DNA of 14,261 bases from Candidatus Methanolliviera sp. GoM_asphalt (lineage in GTDB: Archaea; Halobacteriota; Methanoliparia; Methanoliparales; Methanoliparaceae), in contig CABGHH010000026.1 of NCBI GenBank assembly GCA_902158745.1, forward strand, positions 1-14,261. The letters run 5' to 3'. The first letter of the stretch is position 1; every line of letters starts with the position of its first letter. Both the position numbers and the translations under genes were made by a program. The notes under the pieces were generated by a model. The model did no database searches, was not told where the DNA came from, and saw only the letters and a program-made list of their open reading frames with translations. This document shows, piece after piece, positions 6,852 to 11,180 of this stretch.

Positions 6852-8390
6852 ATGAATAACAGAGAACTCGATATAAAATCTCTGGAAAGTTGGCTTTGGG
6901 AAGCCGCCTGTAAGATTAGAGGCGAAGTCGATGCCCCCAAGTACAAAGATTACATTCTGCCTATTATCTTCTTAAAAAGACTGTCCGATGTCTTTGAAGA
7001 TGAAATAACGCAGCTCTCCCGAAACTATGGCAGAGATGTAGCCGAAGAGTTGATAGGTCAGGATCATCGCCTTGTTCGGTTTTATCTGCCCAAAGAAGCA
7101 AGATGGGAGAATATTGCAAGACAAACAACGAATATCGGAGAATGTCTAACCGATTCTGTGCGTGCTATCACCAGAGAGAACCCGAAGCTACAAGGGGTCA
7201 TAGATATAGTGGATTTCAACGCTACAGCGGCAGGACAAAGAACCATAAGCGACGATAAACTGAGAGAGCTCATAAACATTTTGGGCAGATACAGATTGGG
7301 TTTAAATGATGTAGAACCAGATATACTGGGAAGGGCTTATGAATATCTCTTAAGAAAATTCGCCGAAGGGTCTGGCCAGAGCGCAGGAGAGTTCTATACA
7401 CCCAGGGAAGTCGCCATAACGATCTCTTATCTGCTGAACCCCGATCCTGGTGATGAGATATATGACCCCTGCTGTGGTTCTGGAGGTCTATTGATCAAAT
7501 GCCATCTAAGATTTAAAGAAAAATATGATATGGATTCTTCTATAGCCCCCTTAAGATTCTATGGACAAGAAATTTTACCCTCTACGTTCGCCATGGCAAA
7601 GATGAACGCATTTATCCATGATATGGAAGCAGATATTGCCATCGGTGATTCGATGAATAGCCCAAGATTCTTAACTCCGAGAGGATCGATCAAAAAATAT
7701 GATATCGTTACGGCAAATCCTATGTGGAATCAGGATTTCCCGCAAAAAACTTATGAGAACGATTCATACAACCGTTTCAGCTTTGGTTATCCTCCATCAA
7801 ATAGCGCAGACTGGGGTTGGATTCAGCACATGTTTTCATCCTTGAATGAGAAAGGCAAGATGGCTGTGGTCTTGGATACCGGCGCGGTATCGAGAGGTAG
7901 CGGTAATGTTGGCAGGAACAGGGAGAGGGATATAAGAAAAGGATTTGTAGAGAAGGATTTGGTAGAGGCTGTAATATTACTTCCAGAGAACCTCTTTTAT
8001 AATGCGACTGCTCCAGGGATCATTTTGGTCATTAACAGATCAAAACTAATCGAGAGAAGAGGGCAGATATTACTTATAAATGCTTTCAAGATGTTTGAAA
8101 AAGGAAGACCAAAGAACTATCTGCCTGATGAGAGCATAAGACAGATCTCTGATATCTATCTCAACTGGAAGGAAGAAGAAGGTATCAGTAGGATAATCAC
8201 AAAGGAAGAGGCAGCCAAGAACGATTATAACCTCAGCCCATCCCGTTATGTGGCTCAGGATGGAGAGGATGAGACCTTGCCGCTGGAGAATGCTGTTGTG
8301 CAACTTTTAGAGGCAGAGGAGGAGAGGAGGGAGGCGGATGAGAGATTGAAAGAGATGCTTAGTAGTTTAGATTTAGAGATGGAATTATGA
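6852..8390 (+). CDS. hsdM: Type I restriction-modification methylase subunit HsdM
   Basis: This 512-aa protein has the standard layout of type I DNA methyltransferase M subunits. It has a helical N-terminal HsdM_N domain (about 8-145, with WLWEAACKIRG and YILPIIFLKRLSD) and the entry motif GEFYTPREV (179-187). The SAM-binding motif I is YDPCCGSGGLL (204-214), and the catalytic motif IV is NPMW (289-292). It transfers methyl groups from SAM to adenine at the site chosen by HsdS and forms an M2S complex. Motif IV differs from the common NPPF/NPPY. I believe an NPMW(N/NQ) form occurs in a branch of HsdM proteins, so activity is still likely. The C-terminus (480-512) is a charged helix suited to contact with HsdS. 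The expected neighbours hsdS and hsdR lie downstream, separated by two extra genes and a hepT remnant. Confidence 0.93.
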   Translation: MNNRELDIKSLESWLWEAACKIRGEVDAPKYKDYILPIIFLKRLSDVFEDEITQLSRNYGRDVAEELIGQDHRLVRFYLPKEARWENIARQTTNIGECLTDSVRAITRENPKLQGVIDIVDFNATAAGQRTISDDKLRELINILGRYRLGLNDVEPDILGRAYEYLLRKFAEGSGQSAGEFYTPREVAITISYLLNPDPGDEIYDPCCGSGGLLIKCHLRFKEKYDMDSSIAPLRFYGQEILPSTFAMAKMNAFIHDMEADIAIGDSMNSPRFLTPRGSIKKYDIVTANPMWNQDFPQKTYENDSYNRFSFGYPPSNSADWGWIQHMFSSLNEKGKMAVVLDTGAVSRGSGNVGRNRERDIRKGFVEKDLVEAVILLPENLFYNATAPGIILVINRSKLIERRGQILLINAFKMFEKGRPKNYLPDESIRQISDIYLNWKEEEGISRIITKEEAAKNDYNLSPSRYVAQDGEDETLPLENAVVQLLEAEEERREADERLKEMLSSLDLEMEL

Positions 8391-8482
8391 AAGGAACTAA
8401 AGATAGGGGGGGTCACTGGGGGGTAGGGGTACACGCTACCGCCTCGCCTGGGGTTTTATTGGTGATTTCTGGCAACCGTTGA
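8387..8482 (+). CDS. Possible 31-codon ORF coupled to the hsdM stop
   Basis: An ATG at 8387 overlaps the hsdM TGA as ATGA, the same junction used elsewhere in this operon. It opens a frame of 31 codons across the G-rich segment, ending at TGA 8480-8482. The peptide begins MKGTKDRGGHWGVGV and has no family resemblance that I know. The composition is imposed by the G-runs, so it may be accidental. Its only support is the overlap and the open frame. Confidence 0.2.
   Translation: MKGTKDRGGHWGVGVHATASPGVLLVISGNR
8406..8453. other. G-rich segment with G-quadruplex potential in the spacer after hsdM
   Basis: The + strand has G7 (8406-8412), G6 (8418-8423), G4 (8426-8429) and G4 (8450-8453), with short loops TCACT and TA between the first three. 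G7 can itself supply two G3 runs, so 8406-8429 alone meets the usual four-run rule. A small stem GGTAG/CTACC (8422-8426 with 8436-8440) competes with it. The surrounding genome is clearly AT-rich, which makes this block stand out. It lies in the 8391-8528 spacer, which otherwise shows only ordinary sequence. Confidence 0.5.
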
Positions 8483-8511
8483 AGCTGTATAATCACAGTA
8501 AAGAAGAAATT

Positions 8512-8519
8512 GAGGGGTG
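8512..8519 (+). promoter_or_regulatory. Shine-Dalgarno site of the stranded hsdS start
   Basis: GAGGGGTG lies 9 bases before the ATG at 8529. It is a strong archaeal ribosome site that today serves only a 26-codon frame. It probably was the original hsdS ribosome site and may now feed ribosomes to the overlapping downstream gene. Confidence 0.5.
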
Positions 8520-8528
8520 TCTTTAGTA

Positions 8529-8609
8529 ATGAATAATAATTTTAAACAGACGGAACTTGGGATGGCGCCGGAAGATTGGGAGGTATGGGAGTATGAGTAT
8601 GGAGGATGA
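8529..8609 (+). pseudogene. Stranded N-terminal fragment of hsdS (26 codons)
   Basis: ATG 8529 opens a 26-codon frame that includes FKQTELGMAPEDWEV, the characteristic beginning of many HsdS proteins. After this it loses the HsdS reading (WEYEYGG) and stops at TGA 8607-8609. It keeps a strong ribosome site. The same PE(D/E)WEV coding sequence recurs at 9564-9581 and 10143-10160 in the intact hsdS. I read it as the original start of hsdS, cut off from its body when the 310-aa gene entered. It now overlaps the start of that gene by 17 bases and may act as a leader that couples translation. Confidence 0.65.
8571..8584 (+). repeat. Left copy of a 14-bp direct repeat flanking the 310-aa gene
   Basis: GAAGATTGGGAGGT matches GAGGATTGGGAGGT at 9567-9580 in 13 of 14 bases. 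Both copies are in the same codon phase (E-D-W-E-V) in their respective hsdS frames. A third, less exact copy, GAGGAGTGGGAGGT, lies at 10146-10159 in the middle of hsdS. The repeats encode the start of each target recognition unit. Confidence 0.75.
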
Positions 8610-9525
8610 AATTAAAAATGAAAGATTAAAAGAGGCGTTTAATCATACTTTGAAAGAGCTTGAAATTCCGAACGTATTTAGATCTATAGAGAAGAGCAAC
8701 TTTGATGAACTACAAAAAACTCACGATTCGATCCATGAATTCATGTTATTAGCACCTCTTTGTTCATCTAAAAATAAAAAAGATTGGCATGAAAAATCAG
8801 CATTTTTTACTTATCATCACAATGCCTTTCATTCTGCACATAGATCTTTAATAGAAGCTTTAAGTGGCTATTATAATTGCGCTTATACTCTTTTAAGAAA
8901 TTCCTTCGAATCTATAATTCAAGGAGCTTATTATGAATGTTTGGCTCATAAGAGATATAGAAATAATTCTAAGATCCCAGAAGTTACTAAGAAAGGTCGG
9001 AAGACATTAAAAGGATGGATAAACTGTAAGATTAGAGAAAAACCAGAAAGGGAGGAAAAATTTGAAAAGATATCTGGAGCAATCTTCGATGAATTAGCAC
9101 CTATATTTAATAAAGATAAGGATATAAATAAACGTCCTTATTTTCCAAACTATTCTGAAATGGTTGAGAATTTAGAAATTTGGAATATCTTTGATCCTAT
9201 CATATATCCAAAAAATATTTGGAAGGAATTTTATGACAGGCTCTCTCAAGAAGCTCATGCTCGTCCTGATCAAACAGAGGTGGGGAGAAGACTCCGTCAC
9301 GTGCAGCATTTTGAAATAAAAATTATTCCCAATGAGTTAAATAGATTCTTTGATCGTCTCCACGAAATTATGGACATAGGGATTGTTATTGAATTGAATA
9401 TCTTAAGCGATTGGATTGAACAGAATGGAGATCTAAAAACTAGGCTTAAAGAAAGAATGGCAATTATAGACGAGTTGGGACTAAAACTCAGTTCTGAAAA
9501 GCTCCAAAGTTTGGTGAAAGCATGA
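8593..9525 (+). CDS. Unrecognised 310-aa helical protein inserted between hsdM and hsdS; possibly HEPN-like
   Basis: I start this gene at ATG 8593, with GGGAGGT (8578-8584) 8 bases upstream. An in-frame ATG at 8557 lies within the hsdS fragment and lacks a site, and ATG 8599 is also possible. The product is soluble and mostly helical. Two segments stand out: YNCAYTLLRNSFESIIQGAY (94-113), and FYDRLSQEAHARPD (213-226), which contains an R-x5-H (Arg216, His222). Helical proteins with an 'LLR..(F/E)' helix and a late 'Y..LS...H' motif include the DUF5677-like group. R-x4-6-H is the catalytic signature of HEPN ribonucleases, so a HEPN-like toxin is one reading, but the sequence does not prove it. 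The stop overlaps hsdS as ATGA. The gene is more AT-rich than hsdM and lies in an hsdS-derived repeat frame, which points to acquisition. Its true function is unknown. Confidence 0.6.
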   Translation: MSMEDEIKNERLKEAFNHTLKELEIPNVFRSIEKSNFDELQKTHDSIHEFMLLAPLCSSKNKKDWHEKSAFFTYHHNAFHSAHRSLIEALSGYYNCAYTLLRNSFESIIQGAYYECLAHKRYRNNSKIPEVTKKGRKTLKGWINCKIREKPEREEKFEKISGAIFDELAPIFNKDKDINKRPYFPNYSEMVENLEIWNIFDPIIYPKNIWKEFYDRLSQEAHARPDQTEVGRRLRHVQHFEIKIIPNELNRFFDRLHEIMDIGIVIELNILSDWIEQNGDLKTRLKERMAIIDELGLKLSSEKLQSLVKA

Positions 9526-10742
9526 TTAAACAGAGATATAAAATCACAGAAATTAGTGAGATGCCTGAGGATTGGGAGGTGGTGAAATTTGAAAACTGTA
9601 TAATAAGAAAAAGAATCACAATCGGAAAGGTTAAACAACAGCAATATAAACAAGTTGGAAGATACCCAATTGTTGATCAGGGGCAAAAACTAATTGCTGG
9701 TTACTGGAATGAAGAGACAGAAGTTTATAAAGGAGAATTACCTGTTATAATCTTTGGAGATCATACAAGAATTATAAAATTTGTAGATTTTCCTTTTGTA
9801 GCTGGTGCTGATGGGACAAAAATATTACTTCCAAATAGTGAAAAAATATATTCTTTATTTTTTTATTATGCTCTTTTGACTTTGAAGATTCCAAGTAGAG
9901 GTTATAATAGACACTATTCTTTATTAAAAGAGAATAAAATCCCACTCCCTCCTCTCCCAATCCAGCAAAAGATCGCCGCCGTTCTCTCCACCGTCCAAAC
10001 TGCAAAAGAAAAGACCGAAGCGGTAATTAATGCCGCAAAGGAGCTCAAAAAATCCCTGATGAAACATTTGTTCACTTATGGACCTGTGCCTCTGGGAAAG
10101 GCTGAGAATGTGCCGCTGAAGGAGACCGAGATCGGGATGGTGCCGGAGGAGTGGGAGGTTGTGAAACTGAGGGATTATATCGTAAGAACAGAACAAAAAG
10201 ATATGAGAAAAACTTCTGCCGAATTTAACTACATTGACGTTTCTGGTATTGATAGAGATGATCTCCGAATTATTTCGACGACTAAATATAAAAGTAAAAA
10301 TGCTCCTAGTAGAGCAAGAAAATTAGTCAAAGAACATGATGTGATAATTGCAACCGTTCGCCCAACTTTAAGAAGAATTGCATTAATACCTAAAATATAT
10401 AACAATCAAATATGTTCAACGGCTTTTTGTGTATTACGAGGAAATACAAATCTTGACAATTTCTATATTTACTACACAGTTCAAAGAAATTCATTCATTG
10501 ATTCTTTAGGTAAAATTCAGAGAGGTGCAAGTTATCCTGCAGTAACAGATTCCGATGTAAAAAGTCAAAAAATCCCACTCCCCTCTCTCCCCACCCAGCA
10601 AAAGATCGCCTCAATCCTCTCCGCCATCAACCAAAAAATCCAAGCCGAAGAGAACGAAAAGAAAGCCCTTGAAGATTTATTTAAATCCCTTTTACATAAT
10701 CTAATGACTGCAAAGATAAGGGTTAATCATTTAGAGGTATGA
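9522..10742 (+). CDS. hsdS: Type I restriction-modification specificity subunit HsdS
   Basis: This 406-aa subunit directs HsdM and HsdR to a bipartite DNA site. It has two target recognition domains and two conserved helical spacers. TRD1 (about 10-145) begins MPEDWEVVKFE and includes YPIVDQG, IIFGDHTR and ADGTKILL. Spacer 1 (140-200) begins IPLPPLPIQQKIAAVLS. TRD2 begins ETEIGMVPEEWEVVKL (201-216) and includes DVIIATVRP and STAFCVLRG. Spacer 2 is IPLPSLPTQQKIASILS (351-367) to the end. The start overlaps the previous stop as ATGA. The spacers are C-rich and the TRDs strongly AT-rich, so the gene is a mosaic, as expected when TRDs are exchanged. The first 14 residues (IKQRYKITEISEM) replace the canonical start still present at 8529. 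Both halves are complete, so the protein should work. Confidence 0.92.
   Translation: MIKQRYKITEISEMPEDWEVVKFENCIIRKRITIGKVKQQQYKQVGRYPIVDQGQKLIAGYWNEETEVYKGELPVIIFGDHTRIIKFVDFPFVAGADGTKILLPNSEKIYSLFFYYALLTLKIPSRGYNRHYSLLKENKIPLPPLPIQQKIAAVLSTVQTAKEKTEAVINAAKELKKSLMKHLFTYGPVPLGKAENVPLKETEIGMVPEEWEVVKLRDYIVRTEQKDMRKTSAEFNYIDVSGIDRDDLRIISTTKYKSKNAPSRARKLVKEHDVIIATVRPTLRRIALIPKIYNNQICSTAFCVLRGNTNLDNFYIYYTVQRNSFIDSLGKIQRGASYPAVTDSDVKSQKIPLPSLPTQQKIASILSAINQKIQAEENEKKALEDLFKSLLHNLMTAKIRVNHLEV
9567..9580 (+). repeat. Right copy of the 14-bp direct repeat flanking the 310-aa gene
   Basis: GAGGATTGGGAGGT encodes EDWEV in hsdS. It is the partner of 8571-8584, 996 bases away, which is a multiple of three. 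Recombination between the two copies would join the stranded hsdS start to TRD1 in frame. Confidence 0.75.
9936..9990 (+). repeat. Conserved-region repeat of hsdS, copy 1
   Basis: This C-rich stretch encodes KIPLPPLPIQQKIAAVLS. It matches 10569-10623 over about 55 bases with few differences, at a spacing of 633 bases (211 codons). It forms the start of the first central spacer helix. Because it is kept at DNA level, it is a likely site for exchange of recognition domains. Confidence 0.75.
10569..10623 (+). repeat. Conserved-region repeat of hsdS, copy 2
   Basis: This stretch encodes KIPLPSLPTQQKIASILS. It is the partner of 9936-9990 and starts the second conserved helical spacer. The run of cytosines and the shared AGCAAAAGATCGCC core contrast with the AT-rich TRD2 just before it. 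Confidence 0.75.
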
Positions 10743-11035
10743 TGATGAATGTGATCGAGATCTTAAAAGAGAATGAAGAAGAGATAAAGGAAAAATTCCA
10801 TGTTAATCGCATAGGAGTCTTTGGATCATGCGCGAGAGGAGAGGAAAAGGAGGAGAGCGATGTCGATCTCATCGTTGATTTTGAGGAGCCGAGTTTTGAT
10901 AATTTCATGGATCTCTCTTTTTATCTTGAGGAGCTATTTGGGAGAAGCGTGGATATTCTGACGCCCGAAGGTGTAAAGGGGATAAGAATTAAAGAGGTAG
11001 CTGAAGATATTAAGAGGAGTGTGGTCTATGTCTAA
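10739..11035 (+). CDS. mntA: MNT-domain nucleotidyltransferase, MntA-like antitoxin
   Basis: This protein of about 96-98 aa has the minimal nucleotidyltransferase signature GSCARGEEKEESDVDLIV: Gly29-Ser30, then Asp41 and Asp43, and a third carboxylate Asp72 in SVDIL. Three adjacent ATGs (10739, 10742, 10745) are possible starts. GAGGT at 10734-10738 best fits 10745. MntA proteins are paired with a HEPN toxin, HepT, and silence it by adding AMP to a tyrosine in its active motif. Here all catalytic residues are present. The start overlaps the hsdS stop, and the stop overlaps the hepT remnant by 8 bases. Since the toxin is broken, this enzyme is either a leftover or has another target, such as the 310-aa protein of the same operon. 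That last idea is speculation. Confidence 0.85.
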   Translation: MMMNVIEILKENEEEIKEKFHVNRIGVFGSCARGEEKEESDVDLIVDFEEPSFDNFMDLSFYLEELFGRSVDILTPEGVKGIRIKEVAEDIKRSVVYV

Positions 11036-11177
11036 AAGAGGACATATAGAATTTTTTAAGGATATCCATTTTTATTTCGGTGTAAACTGGGATATTGTTT
11101 GGAACGTTATAAAAAATAGACTTCCCAAGCTCGAAAAAGAGATAAAAACGTTAATTGAAAGTGAATTTGAGGGGTGA
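11028..11177 (+). pseudogene. hepT: hepT-like HEPN toxin remnant with an in-frame internal deletion (49 codons)
   Basis: The frame starts at ATG 11028, overlapping mntA, and ends at TGA 11175-11177, 3 bases before hsdR. The first 13 residues (MSKRGHIEFFKDI) look like the start of a HepT/DUF86 protein. The rest (HFYFGVNWDIVWNVIKNRL and on) looks like its last third, beginning exactly at the His-x-Tyr of the R-x4-H-x-Y motif. The usual protein has about 110-120 residues, so about 60-70 codons are missing from the middle, including the catalytic Arg and two core helices. The frame is kept and no stop interrupts it. Toxin activity is not expected. The short peptide may persist because it links translation of mntA to hsdR. 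Confidence 0.7.
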
Positions 11178-11180
11178 GGT

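Noticed and set aside
8391..8528. The G-rich spacer as a replication origin for the Orc1-like protein
   Set aside because: Archaeal origin recognition boxes combine a G-run with a TTCCA...GAAA-type core and usually occur in several copies. I see only the G-runs and no such core or repeats.
8557..8592. ATG 8557 as the start of the 310-aa gene, giving 322 aa
   Set aside because: It lies inside the hsdS-derived fragment, and its 12 extra residues are an out-of-frame reading of the PEDWEV repeat. ATG 8593 has a well-placed GGGAGGT site.
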